In this document: positions 9,094-16,331 of the stretch, in pieces
Numbering within the stretch: position 1 is the stretch's first letter
Layout of the letters: each line of letters opens with the position of its first letter
From: Sphingorhabdus sp. Alg231-15
GTDB lineage: Bacteria; Pseudomonadota; Alphaproteobacteria; Sphingomonadales; Sphingomonadaceae
Direction of reading: 5' to 3'
Assembly: GCF_900149705.1 (NCBI RefSeq)
Contig: NZ_LT703001.1
Location: 3,094,001 to 3,158,000, forward strand
Length of the DNA stretch: 64,000 nt
Made by a program: the position numbers and the translations under genes
The notes under the pieces: generated by a model
The model's database searches: none
Seen by the model: only the letters and a program-made list of their open reading frames with translations
What the model was told of the DNA's origin: nothing

Positions 9094-9324
9094 TCAGATT
9101 TCGCCATTGCCAGATTGCGCAACGATTTGTGCTGGTTGCTTGCCGAACCGCTTGCGATCTGTGCCGGAGGTCAAATTCTTTTCGGTTTCGCCAATATATT
9201 TGCGGCTGCCCTGTTGCCCAACATGAGTCAGCTCATGGCCAAGCAGTTGCTTACCTGCAGCGCCGCCGGTCACTTGGTCAAGTTCCTGCTCGTTCAACTT
9301 GTTGGGGTCTTTCTTGTCATTCAT
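9094..9324 (-). CDS. GG-leader peptide precursor with HELTHVGQQ metal-binding-like motif
   Basis: A 76-residue precursor. The ATG at 9322-9324 has GGAGA six bases upstream and directly precedes the leader MNDKKDPN...ELDQVTGG; longer in-frame versions overlap the upstream precursor. The 55-residue core begins AAGKQLLGHELTHVGQQGS. HELTH has the HExxH form of zinc metallopeptidases and closely resembles the HELTHVVQQ motif of eCIS_core/DUF4157 domains. The peptide is far too short to be a full peptidase. It ends PAQIVAQSGNGEI, the block shared with the 8863-9072 peptide. Confidence 0.83.
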   Translation of the reverse strand: MNDKKDPNKLNEQELDQVTGGAAGKQLLGHELTHVGQQGSRKYIGETEKNLTSGTDRKRFGKQPAQIVAQSGNGEI

Positions 9325-9352
9325 CTTATCTCTCCACATCATAACCAAGTGT

Positions 9353-9571
9353 TCAGCGCTTGGGATCGGTACTTCCGCTCGGAGCAAAACTACGCGTAAT
9401 AGTCTCAGGATTATATTGAGCCGCGTTTGCTCCTTTGGATGTTGCCCCTGAAGTGGTCGTTAACTTGTCGCTGCCTTGCTGAACCGTGTGCGATAGCTCA
9501 TGCTGGACGCCGCCAGTGACCTGATCCAGTTCTTGCTCATTCAGCGCGTCGGAGTTCTTCCGGTCAGTCAT
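9353..9571 (-). CDS. GG-leader peptide precursor with HELSHTVQQ motif
   Basis: A 72-residue precursor. The ATG at 9569-9571 has GGAG seven bases upstream and begins the leader MTDRK...NEQELDQVTGG. The core starts VQHELSHTVQQGSDKL, a second HExxH segment very like the one in the next gene, here right at the predicted new N-terminus after leader cleavage. The remainder is Thr, Ser and Asn rich and ends STDPKR without the shared Gly-rich block. Confidence 0.82.
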   Translation of the reverse strand: MTDRKNSDALNEQELDQVTGGVQHELSHTVQQGSDKLTTTSGATSKGANAAQYNPETITRSFAPSGSTDPKR

Positions 9572-9587
9572 ATTATTGCTCCGCCGA

Positions 9588-9824
9588 TTAGATACTGTTT
9601 CCACCACCGCCGGCAACCACGCCCTTGGTCACACGAATGCCAACTTTGCTGCCAACGCGGATGCCAGCACCTTTGGCTACCCGGCCACCAACTTTGTCGG
9701 CCACACGAATACCTTTCGCACCGGTCAGGCTAGGCTTGATATGGCTCACCTCCAGATTGGCGTGGCCACCGGTCACATGATCCAGTTCGTCTTCGTTCAG
9801 TATTTCGGTTTTCTTGTCAGTCAT
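9588..9824 (-). CDS. GG-leader precursor with tandem Gly-Ile-Arg-Val core repeats
   Basis: A 78-residue precursor. Two in-frame ATGs lie six bases apart; the second (9822-9824) is preferred because GGAGA lies six bases before it. The leader ends EDELDHVTGG. The core opens HANLEVSHIKPSLTGAKG, then runs through a repeat of the form GIRVxxKVG or GRVAKGA, with three GIRV copies, and ends TKGVVAGGGGNSI. It is the most basic and most repetitive core of the set and would carry the most arginines available to the deiminase. Confidence 0.83.
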   Translation of the reverse strand: MTDKKTEILNEDELDHVTGGHANLEVSHIKPSLTGAKGIRVADKVGGRVAKGAGIRVGSKVGIRVTKGVVAGGGGNSI

Positions 9825-9902
9825 TATCATTCTCCGTGAAATCTAAATCGCTTCCACCCAGTTTTCGGTGAGCCTGGGAATATCAGGAAAGTCGCTGCCT
9901 GA

Positions 9903-10115
9903 TTATTCGTCTTCGAACACCCGTTCCATGCCTTTGGGCGTAGGACGCTTAACGCCGCTGTTCGATGCCAAGTTACCCTGTGCCTTGCCTCCATCACTTG
10001 TCCGGGCCGACCCATAAGTAAGCGAAACATGTTCTCGATATTCGTGCTTACCCGCTCCGGCAACCTCATCCAGCTCTGCTTCATTCAGCTCTTCGGTTTG
10101 TTTTTTATCGGTCAT
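9903..10115 (-). CDS. GG-leader-like precursor ending RPTPKGMERVFEDE
   Basis: A 70-residue precursor. The second of two in-frame ATGs is used (GGAGA plus six bases). The leader ends EAELDEVAGAG: the strict double Gly is replaced by GAG, as in the forward-strand precursor at 12461. The core contains HEYREH and finishes with KRPTPKGMERVFEDE, nearly identical to the ending of the 10406-10576 peptide. The 78 bases to the next precursor hold no gene. Confidence 0.78.
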   Translation of the reverse strand: MTDKKQTEELNEAELDEVAGAGKHEYREHVSLTYGSARTSDGGKAQGNLASNSGVKRPTPKGMERVFEDE

Positions 10116-10150
10116 ATCCATTCTCCTGTCCGGCGATATTGGGCTCAGTG

Positions 10151-10345
10151 CTAGAATTTTATTTTCTCGTAGTTGAGCGAGAAGTTTTCGGTTGGAACCG
10201 TGTCAGCCGCACTTGTTGTGTCCTTTTTTCTTGGCGGGCCCGCCTCGCGAACGGACTGAACCGCGGGCAGCAACAACGCAACACCGCCAGTTACCTGATC
10301 CAATTCAGCCTCATTCAATTCTTCTGTTTTTGTTACATCGGTCAT
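10151..10345 (-). CDS. GG-leader secreted peptide precursor with hydrophobic core start
   Basis: A 64-residue precursor. The ATG at 10343-10345 has AGGAG seven bases upstream. The leader ends EAELDQVTGG. The 43-residue core begins VALLLPAVQSVREAGPPRKK, the only hydrophobic core N-terminus in the set, and ends SLNYEKIKF. It shares no block with the others outside the leader. Confidence 0.8.
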   Translation of the reverse strand: MTDVTKTEELNEAELDQVTGGVALLLPAVQSVREAGPPRKKDTTSAADTVPTENFSLNYEKIKF

Positions 10346-10405
10346 TTTCAATCTCCTGATTTCGTTAGTGTCGATCACGTTAGCGTGATCAAACAGGCGG
10401 TCGCG

Positions 10406-10576
10406 TCATTCGTCGTCGAATACCCGTTCCATGCCTTTGGGGGTGGGACGTATGATTTTACCATTTCCCGATTTTTTGATCATTGCTGGTTCGTCTCCCA
10501 TGACGCCACCGACGCCTCCGGCTACTTCATCCAGTTCTTGTTCGTTCAGTTCTTCTTTTTTTGTACGGTCTGTCAT
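10406..10576 (-). CDS. Short GG-leader precursor, first gene of the peptide operon
   Basis: A 56-residue precursor that a length cut-off at 60 would miss. ATG at 10574-10576, TGA at 10406-10408; AAGGA lies eight bases before the ATG. The leader (MTDRTKKEEL...ELDEVAGG) is a clear family member. The core is VGGVMGDEPAMIKKSGNGK followed by IIRPTPKGMERVFDDE, the ending it shares with the 9903-10115 peptide. It is the first gene after the predicted operon promoter. Confidence 0.8.
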   Translation of the reverse strand: MTDRTKKEELNEQELDEVAGGVGGVMGDEPAMIKKSGNGKIIRPTPKGMERVFDDE

Positions 10577-10710
10577 CGCGAAAATCCTTGTCGCTTGTTG
10601 TGTTTGCAGACCCTTTATTGATCAAGTTACCACAAACGCCTGTGTTGCGTCTCACAGCCGCGATTAATTTCTGATCATCGATGTCGTATTTTTCCTAACA
10701 TATTGAAATT

Positions 10711-10738
10711 GTTATAGGATAAAATCGCCAATCAGCAA
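10711..10738 (-). promoter_or_regulatory. Candidate sigma-70-type promoter of the peptide operon
   Basis: On the reverse strand TTGCTG (10738-10733) is followed after 16 bases by TATAAC (10716-10711). It lies about 135 bases before the first precursor ATG, immediately after the terminator of the channel gene. It is the only good pair in this gap. This is prediction from consensus only. Confidence 0.4.
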
Positions 10739-10766
10739 AAATTTGGATGGACGCAGCGCGTCCATC
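10739..10766 (-). terminator. Rho-independent terminator of the outer-membrane channel gene
   Basis: A perfect 9-bp stem, GATGGACGC at 10746-10754 and GCGTCCATC at 10758-10766, has a 3-base loop. On the reverse strand it is followed by CAAATTTTT. The stem begins within the stop codon of the NodT/TolC gene. It implies that the precursors are transcribed from their own promoter rather than by readthrough. Confidence 0.65.
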
Positions 10767-12129
10767 ATTCAAAGCCGCCGCCTAGTGCGAGGTGCAAATC
10801 GACTCGGTTGAACAATCGGTCGCGGCGTGTAGACAGATACGCACTACGGGCGTTGAGAGCGCGTTGCTGTGTTTCCAGCACATTAAAAAACGGTTCAATC
10901 CCAGCGCGATATCTTTTGGTAGAAATATCAAGCGATTGCTCCGCCGCATCCGCCGCCACCAGGAATGCCGCCTCCCGCGCCGCCAGATTGCTATCTATCG
11001 CCAGTGCGGTTTCCACTTCAAACAAAGCCTGTAGCGCAACCTCTGCATAGCGTTCCAAGGCTTCATCTTGTTCACCCTCACGCTGATCCACTTGCGCGCG
11101 TAAACGCCCGCCTTGGAAAATCGGTTGCAACAATTGTCCGGCAATCGACCATATGAAAAAGCCGCCATCAAACAGATTGGCAAAGCTACCCGCCGATGTT
11201 CCCGCTGAGCCACTAAGAGAAAGACTGGGCAGGAATGACCGCTTCGCCGCATCCAACCGGTAACCGGCCGCCGCAAGCTGCAAATCCGCCGCCACAACAT
11301 CTGGTCGCCGCGAGAGTAGTTCAGACGGCAGGCCGGTTACCGGGACCGGTGGCAGTGCGGGTAAGGCATCAGCTAGCTCAATCTGGCCATCGGGATAATC
11401 GCGCAGGATAATCTCCAGCTGCCGGACCAAGCGCTTATAGTCCTCCTGCCGCGCCTCCAGCCCACCGCGCGCGGTCTGCTGGTCGGTGATGACCAGGGTT
11501 TTTGAACTGAGCGGCGATATCCCGGCTTCAACACGCAGATTGAGCTGACGAGTCAGCTCGCCATAGGTTTCGAGCACCCGGCTCGAGAGCGCAATCTGCT
11601 GTTCTGCCTCAATCACCGCGAAATAGGTTCGCACGGTTTGTGCCGCCACCGCTTGCTGCACGGCACGCAGATTTGCAGCAGTGGCCAGAAAGTCCGCACG
11701 GTCGGCCGCATTGAGAGAAGATAAGCGCTCCCAAAGATCCGTCTCCCAACCGACGTTGACTGACAGGTCCAGCGTATGGAGTATCCCTGTGTTGCCCGCA
11801 CCGCCACGACCAACGGCGCCTAGTCCCGCACTGACCTGTGGAAGCAAATCCGCCCGTGAAATCCGCGCCTGCGCCCGCGCTTGCTCCAGCCGCGCCATGG
11901 ATTGACCGATAGAAGGATTTTGCAAGACCCCTTCTTCCACCAGGGTCGTTAAACGGAGATCACCGAAACTTTTCCACCAGCGCGTGTCAATCGCCCCGGA
12001 CTGGTTGGATCCCACGAATTGTGAGGGAATATCGCGAGCCACATCGGAGACAGGTTTGGGAGCAGCCGCACAGGCCGAAACCAAAACCATTGCAATCGCA
12101 CTGGGTATTACCCGAAATTTAGCGCGCAT
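10765..12129 (-). CDS. NodT/TolC-family outer-membrane efflux lipoprotein
   Basis: A protein of about 454 residues. The ATG at 12127-12129 gives a lipoprotein signal peptide (MRAKFRVIPSAIAMVLVSAC) with lipobox VSAC. The mature part has the duplicated outer-membrane-efflux fold: long Ala, Gln, Arg and Leu rich helices, RWWKSFGD near the start, and SRRPDVVAADLQLAAAGYR, typical of NodT channels. It should form the trimeric exit duct for the HlyD/ABC exporter encoded downstream. A GGGAG box lies ten bases upstream of this ATG. NodT proteins also serve RND pumps, but no RND gene is in view, so pairing with the peptide exporter is the best reading. Confidence 0.85.
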   Translation of the reverse strand: MRAKFRVIPSAIAMVLVSACAAAPKPVSDVARDIPSQFVGSNQSGAIDTRWWKSFGDLRLTTLVEEGVLQNPSIGQSMARLEQARAQARISRADLLPQVSAGLGAVGRGGAGNTGILHTLDLSVNVGWETDLWERLSSLNAADRADFLATAANLRAVQQAVAAQTVRTYFAVIEAEQQIALSSRVLETYGELTRQLNLRVEAGISPLSSKTLVITDQQTARGGLEARQEDYKRLVRQLEIILRDYPDGQIELADALPALPPVPVTGLPSELLSRRPDVVAADLQLAAAGYRLDAAKRSFLPSLSLSGSAGTSAGSFANLFDGGFFIWSIAGQLLQPIFQGGRLRAQVDQREGEQDEALERYAEVALQALFEVETALAIDSNLAAREAAFLVAADAAEQSLDISTKRYRAGIEPFFNVLETQQRALNARSAYLSTRRDRLFNRVDLHLALGGGFE

Positions 12130-12460
12130 AACGGCGCATCTCCCACCAAGCACCGCGACCTCTATATTAGTTCATAATCATCCACACCAGATGTGCCAGT
12201 TCAATCTTTAAATGCGGGTTAACCGTGGCGTCAGCTATAGGGATTAGGCAGTCATGACCACTTTAAACACGAAATCGGGCATTGAAATCAAAAATCTGCG
12301 GGATAGAGTCGTTTCGTTCCTATATTTTCGGTATTGCTATCTTCATAGTGCTTTCGGTCGACAAAGCGAAATACGCAGTTGTGATATGCCTCACCTACGG
12401 ATTCGCCAATATACTGCAATGAAGCGACCGTAGGCGATCACAATATCCAGGAGAACGACA
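12130..12460. other. Divergent intergenic region with a possible ORF remnant
   Basis: This lies between the channel gene and the forward-strand precursor. At about 12300-12422 a forward frame reads FRSYIFGIAIFIVLSVDK and continues to ANILQ before TGA, which resembles the end of a small membrane protein. The ATG at 12254 is in another frame, so it may be a frameshifted relic. Promoters for both flanking genes should lie here, but none is clear. Confidence 0.3.
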
Positions 12461-12721
12461 ATGGTTGACAAAAAGGGACCACAAGAGTTGGAAGATCATG
12501 AGCTTGATCAAGTAATCGGCGCAGGTGACAAAGTACCTTATCCTAACACCAGTGACAGTGGTGGAGATGTCAAGGTCTCTGGGAAATCAAAAACTACAGT
12601 TGAAGGCGACGGTCCGAGTAGTGGATCTGGTGTAGCAAAAGGTGGGTCAAAATCGTCGGGAGGTTCCTCCACTTCATCTGGTACAGTGACGGTAGCGAAC
12701 AATCCGACCACCCGCTATTAG
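12461..12721 (+). CDS. Eleventh precursor, divergent, Ser/Gly-rich core
   Basis: An 86-residue protein with AGGAG seven bases before the ATG. The N-terminus MVDKKGPQELEDHELDQVIGAG is recognisably the leader of the reverse-strand precursor family, ending GAG like the peptide at 9903. The core of about 64 residues is dominated by Ser, Gly, Thr and Lys (SKSSGGSSTSSGT) with a single Arg close to the C-terminus (TTRY). It lies on the opposite strand from the cluster and downstream of the divergent region, so it has its own promoter. It probably uses the same exporter in trans (inference). Confidence 0.72.
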   Translation: MVDKKGPQELEDHELDQVIGAGDKVPYPNTSDSGGDVKVSGKSKTTVEGDGPSSGSGVAKGGSKSSGGSSTSSGTVTVANNPTTRY

Positions 12722-12944
12722 CATGTAATCACTCACTGAGGCTCAATATTGCCCCGCACTAAGACGTTTTGGAGTAGATCGATCAGATAGAAAAAATATG
12801 TTGGGTCACACTCAAAAAAGTTCATTCAGAAAAGACTTATAGTACTAATTTTTGCGTTTATTGAGCGTCCGCGATCGGGATAAAGCGGTCTCCATTGGAA
12901 TGTCCGATATTAGGGCGCTTATCGGACCGATATCTTCTGCATTC

Positions 12945-13014
12945 CTAACGTCCGCTTTTGCGCCCTAAGCGGACACTAGCGTTGTGGCCGCAATATCCCG
13001 AAAGCGGACATTAG
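12945..13014. repeat. Composite palindromic repeat (loop types B and A)
   Basis: A type B palindrome (12945-12979, loop TGCGCCC) is followed by a reversed type A half (12987-13014, loop ATCCCG), sharing the arm AAAGCGGACATTAG. A decayed copy lies just upstream near 12866-12892. Its last bases supply the TAA stop of the next gene. Confidence 0.8.
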
Positions 13015-13532
13015 CTAGAGCTCGGCGAAACTGATCGAAATCGATCTATTGCTGCCATCGCTTCTTCCAAGGTTCTATCTGTCGCGGTTAAAGACAGCGC
13101 GATATCTCCACCAGCCAGTCTTTGATTGGCTTTGGCTAACCAAGCTAACAAACCTTGACTTGGAAACATCTCGGGGTTCTGGAGGTGAAGAATGATAAAC
13201 CGTTGCCTCTGATAGCTCCACTCAGTTATATCGCTAATTTCCGCCCATGGGATCATTTGGTCGGACCACTTTTTCCAACGGACACCTGTGGGACTGATCC
13301 GCAACTGCTCGCTTTCATCGAACAGATTCTTTATCCAGGTCACTGTGGAAAAACCGAAAAATACTATGCAGAACCAGCCTATTCCGTTTATCAAAACAGG
13401 TGAATAACGGGTCGACCCTGGAATAGCGCCGAAAGCGCCAATCATCCACATACCAGTAACAACGAAAGCAACCGAAGCCATACTCAGTAAAATGGTTCGT
13501 GAGCGAGAAGCGTGTGCTACAAAATCATCCAT
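13011..13532 (-). CDS. Membrane protein resembling the STM3941 family
   Basis: A 173-residue protein with two transmembrane helices (about 15-35 and 47-68), then a soluble beta-rich domain with KKWSDQMIPWAEISDI, the position typical of PH-like STM3941-type proteins. Function is unknown. The stop codon TAA is the terminal TTA of the palindromic repeat read in reverse, so the repeat abuts or overlaps the reading frame. Family placement is by pattern memory and tentative. Confidence 0.6.
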   Translation of the reverse strand: MDDFVAHASRSRTILLSMASVAFVVTGMWMIGAFGAIPGSTRYSPVLINGIGWFCIVFFGFSTVTWIKNLFDESEQLRISPTGVRWKKWSDQMIPWAEISDITEWSYQRQRFIILHLQNPEMFPSQGLLAWLAKANQRLAGGDIALSLTATDRTLEEAMAAIDRFRSVSPSSS

Positions 13533-13696
13533 TGGCCATCTCTATCTTCTTCTAAATGGGTGTTTTTCCAAAATCAGGAAAATAGTCACGCCAATAGTCG
13601 TCTATTGACGATCTTTGCGAATATGGATTGCGAGCGCTGGCTCCGCCATCCCCAGTTCATGGGATAGGTGATATCCGATCGACAAAATCTGTTTTT

Positions 13697-13766
13697 CTAG
13701 TGTCCGCTTTTGCGCCCATAGCGGACACTAGCGTTGCGGCAGCTTTATCCCGAAAGCGGACATTAG
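13697..13766. repeat. Composite palindromic repeat (B then A)
   Basis: The type B palindrome has arms CTAGTGTCCGCTTT and AGCGGACACTAG around TGCGCCCAT. It is followed by a type A half ending CCCGAAAGCGGACATTAG. It lies between two reverse-strand genes, downstream of 13804-14229. Confidence 0.8.
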
Positions 13767-13803
13767 AATCTTGGCAGATGTACCAATAGGGCTTTCAATA
13801 TTT

Positions 13804-14229
13804 TCAATATCGTTCGAAATCCGATGTGACCGAATGCATCGGGTCGGATTTCAAAAGTTGCTGAAATCCGGTTGCCGTGAACGTTATAATTCCAACAATC
13901 AGTTCAATTTTAAAGTGATACAACTTCATTTTTTTATTTGGAGTAAGGCTTTCATTCTCAATCTCTACACTGACCAAATCGATGCCTTGAAAGTTTTGGA
14001 AGTCCAAGCCGATATTGAGAGCATTTACATTTTCGAATACCAGTTCGGCTTCAGCAATAAGATACCCCTTCGTGCCATGTGCCAACGGCGACTCCAAGAT
14101 ATAGTCTATGTCAAACTTCATTGATCCATGTTTGTTTGGGAAGGCCAAACCGTAGGTGCGGCACTGACTCCATCCAAGTTCACCGATGTCGGCTTGGGTC
14201 CATTTTTTGCCTTTTTTATATCCGCTCAA
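13804..14229 (-). CDS. Hypothetical protein, 141 residues
   Basis: A soluble protein without a family I recognise. It has a Lys-rich start (MSGYKKGKKWTQADIGELGW), then a predicted beta-sandwich-like stretch with alternating hydrophobics (FDIDYILE, AEAELVFENV). It has no signal peptide and no Cys pair. The gene is AT-richer than the operon genes nearby and is bounded by palindromic repeats on both sides, as in the 20-30 kb array. Confidence 0.5.
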   Translation of the reverse strand: MSGYKKGKKWTQADIGELGWSQCRTYGLAFPNKHGSMKFDIDYILESPLAHGTKGYLIAEAELVFENVNALNIGLDFQNFQGIDLVSVEIENESLTPNKKMKLYHFKIELIVGIITFTATGFQQLLKSDPMHSVTSDFERY

Positions 14230-14299
14230 ACTTGATCACTCACTTTATCTATTAAACAAGTTTGCTGTTAACATGGATGGCTGATCTCTTTTGCGTTTT

Positions 14300-14354
14300 C
14301 AGACACTAGCACATGCCAACTCTATTTCTGCAACATCCCGAAAGCGGACATTAG
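14300..14354. repeat. Degenerate palindromic repeat
   Basis: The right half CATCCCGAAAGCGGACATTAG-like is intact at 14334-14354; the left half survives only as CAGACACTAGC. It lies upstream of the 13804-14229 gene. Confidence 0.6.
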
Positions 14355-14527
14355 TGCCCACTCGATGGAACGACTGATTCTGGAGGTGAAAGCGGGCATG
14401 CTAATAAAGCCAGTCCACCTCATCTCAACCGGCGCGGATAATGCTCTGTTGGGGTTGCTGATCGGCTATGATCTTAGAGCCTCGAAAGAGTGGTTCCTTC
14501 ATGTAAGAGGAATCCACTCGCTCATTC

Positions 14528-15415
14528 TTAGGTCTTCTTGGCTGGCATGAGCGCGTCTTTGAAGTCGCCTTCATACAGTTCAATCAGAGCACGATCATCG
14601 TGGTCCCAAGGGTGAAAACCAGGCTTAAAAAAGGAAAGCCAAGCCGGGAAAGCCCGGCGCATCATTCCAGGGCTAAGGGTCAGGTACTTAAACAGGCCCC
14701 AACGTGCCTTCCAACCGGTCACGCCATCCTGAGCAAGTAGATCCAGCGCATCGCGCCAGCGATTGCGGAAGAACCGCACAGTTACTGTGAGCATAATAAG
14801 ACTGCGCAGTTTCCAGCGTCGCCATTTTGACCAATGGCGCGTTGCATGGTTCCAAGTGTCAAAGGCCACGCCCTTGTGCTCGACCTCCTCAACCGCGTGC
14901 CAACGCCACATGGCTCGCACCTCTGGGTCAGCCTTTTCGAAATGTTTGGGGTTGGCAAGAAACTCATTTGCCATGATCGCAGTGTAGTGTTCTAGCGCCA
15001 TAGTCGCGGCCAGATTGACGATAGGGGGATGATCCTTGATCAAACCCAGCATCTTGCGCACCCGTTCATCAATCGTCTCAATGTCATAGCCAGCGTCTTC
15101 GGCGAGCTTGTTGAATGCGATATGCTCGCGAGTATGGTTGATTTCCTGCCGAACAAACGCACGGATCTCCGCCTCAAGCTTAGGGGGAGCGCCCTCGCGG
15201 TGAGCCTTTACAGCTTCAATGAAGAATGCCTCGCCGCGCGGAAAAGTGGCTGAAAGCACGTTGTACCATGCCGTTCCATAAGGATCGCCTGCCCACCACC
15301 GTTTGGGGGTCTTTGCCCTATTGAACCGCTCGTCACGGATCTTGATGTCGAGGTCTCGTGGTGTGTTCCTGCTGCGGGCTACGGCGTTTCGTTCAGCTAT
15401 CGTGGGAGTATTCAT
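14528..15415 (-). CDS. Predicted metal-dependent hydrolase (PF10118 type)
   Basis: About 295 residues from the ATG at 15413-15415. The family is ferritin-like and di-iron. Candidate ligands are E in RQEINHTREH, H in the same segment, E and H in MALEHYTA, and the EEVEHKG segment. Residues about 25-60 carry KRWWAGDPYGTAWYNVLSATFPRGE, strongly typical of this family. It is the last gene of a four-gene reverse-strand operon with an SDR, an acyl-CoA ligase and a nitroreductase, suggesting a catabolic or lipid-modifying pathway. An alternative TTG start nine codons upstream is less likely. Confidence 0.78.
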   Translation of the reverse strand: MNTPTIAERNAVARSRNTPRDLDIKIRDERFNRAKTPKRWWAGDPYGTAWYNVLSATFPRGEAFFIEAVKAHREGAPPKLEAEIRAFVRQEINHTREHIAFNKLAEDAGYDIETIDERVRKMLGLIKDHPPIVNLAATMALEHYTAIMANEFLANPKHFEKADPEVRAMWRWHAVEEVEHKGVAFDTWNHATRHWSKWRRWKLRSLIMLTVTVRFFRNRWRDALDLLAQDGVTGWKARWGLFKYLTLSPGMMRRAFPAWLSFFKPGFHPWDHDDRALIELYEGDFKDALMPAKKT

Positions 15416-15506
15416 CGATTGGTTTCCATTCGAATGTTTCAATCAAACTTTGATCACAGAATTGAGGCTGGCGGTTAGACCGCAACTCGCCTTGGCTTGC
15501 TCCAAT

Positions 15507-16331
15507 CTAAGCTGGGGCCAGCAATGCCCGGGTCGCAGTGTTGAGGACGCCTGTGCCATTAAGATATTGACCGCCATCTGCGATCAACGTGGTGCCCGTC
15601 ACATAGCTGGCGAGTGGCGAAGCAAGGTAGGCCGCCGCGGCACCAATATCTTCAAAAGTGCCGAAACGCCCAGCGGGGATTGTGTCGAGCAATTGCGTTT
15701 TGAGGCTGGGATTAGCGAGGAGGCTGGCCACCCCCTTGGTTCCCTCGACCGGGCCCGGAACGATGCAGTTTGCCCTGATGTTTGCCCGGCCCCACTCAAG
15801 CGCGAGTTGCCGCATGAGCTGATCAACGCCGGCCTTGGCAGCGCCCGCATGCGCCTGAAACTCAAACGGCATGAATGCCTGCGCTGCGGAAATGAAGATG
15901 ATGGAACCTGAGGTCTCAGCAAGCTGAGCATGCGCTGCCTTAGCGGCATGAAAGGAGCCGATAAGGTTAATATCGACTACGGTCTTAAAGGCGTTGGAGG
16001 ACATGGCTTCTGCTGCGCACAGGAAGTTGCCTGCCGCCCCCGCAACCACGACATCGCAAGGTCCCAAAGCCTCCACCGTCCCAGATAAGAAAGCCTCGAC
16101 AGCGGCAAGATCGCGGACGTCCGCTGAATTCGCTACGACTTTTGCGCCCAGCGCTTCGATTTCAGCGCGCGCTGCGTCCAGCTTCTCCTGCGTGCGGCCG
16201 CAGATTGCGATATTCGCGCCAAGGCTCGCAAATGTCTTAGCAATGCCAAGATTGATGCCTGAACCCCCGCCGGTCACTGCGACTGTTTTGCCTTTGAAGA
16301 GTGTCGGAGAGAAAACGTCCGTGATGGTCAT
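15507..16331 (-). CDS. SDR-family oxidoreductase, 2,4-dienoyl-CoA reductase-like
   Basis: 274 residues, Rossmann fold. The cofactor motif is TGGGSGINLGIA at about 20-31, with CGRTQEKLD after beta-2. GAAGN replaces the usual NNAG, and the active-site region is FISAAQAFMPFEFQAHAGAAKAG. The classical Tyr-x-x-x-Lys is altered to H-x-x-x-K, as in peroxisomal-type 2,4-dienoyl-CoA reductases. An IRANCIVPGPVEGT segment follows. Its ATG overlaps the stop of the acyl-CoA ligase by four bases, so the two are coupled. The substrate is probably an acyl-CoA made by that ligase. Confidence 0.8.
   Translation of the reverse strand: MTITDVFSPTLFKGKTVAVTGGGSGINLGIAKTFASLGANIAICGRTQEKLDAARAEIEALGAKVVANSADVRDLAAVEAFLSGTVEALGPCDVVVAGAAGNFLCAAEAMSSNAFKTVVDINLIGSFHAAKAAHAQLAETSGSIIFISAAQAFMPFEFQAHAGAAKAGVDQLMRQLALEWGRANIRANCIVPGPVEGTKGVASLLANPSLKTQLLDTIPAGRFGTFEDIGAAAAYLASPLASYVTGTTLIADGGQYLNGTGVLNTATRALLAPA

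Noticed and set aside
8965-10667. Forward-strand frames opposite the precursor array
   Set aside because: They are antisense to genes that share leader and ribosome sites on the reverse strand; repeated phrases such as LIQFLLIQ are reverse readings of the leader.
12254-12430. Forward frame of 58 codons upstream of the eleventh precursor
   Set aside because: The hydrophobic, protein-like part lies in a different frame from the ATG; at best it is a relic.
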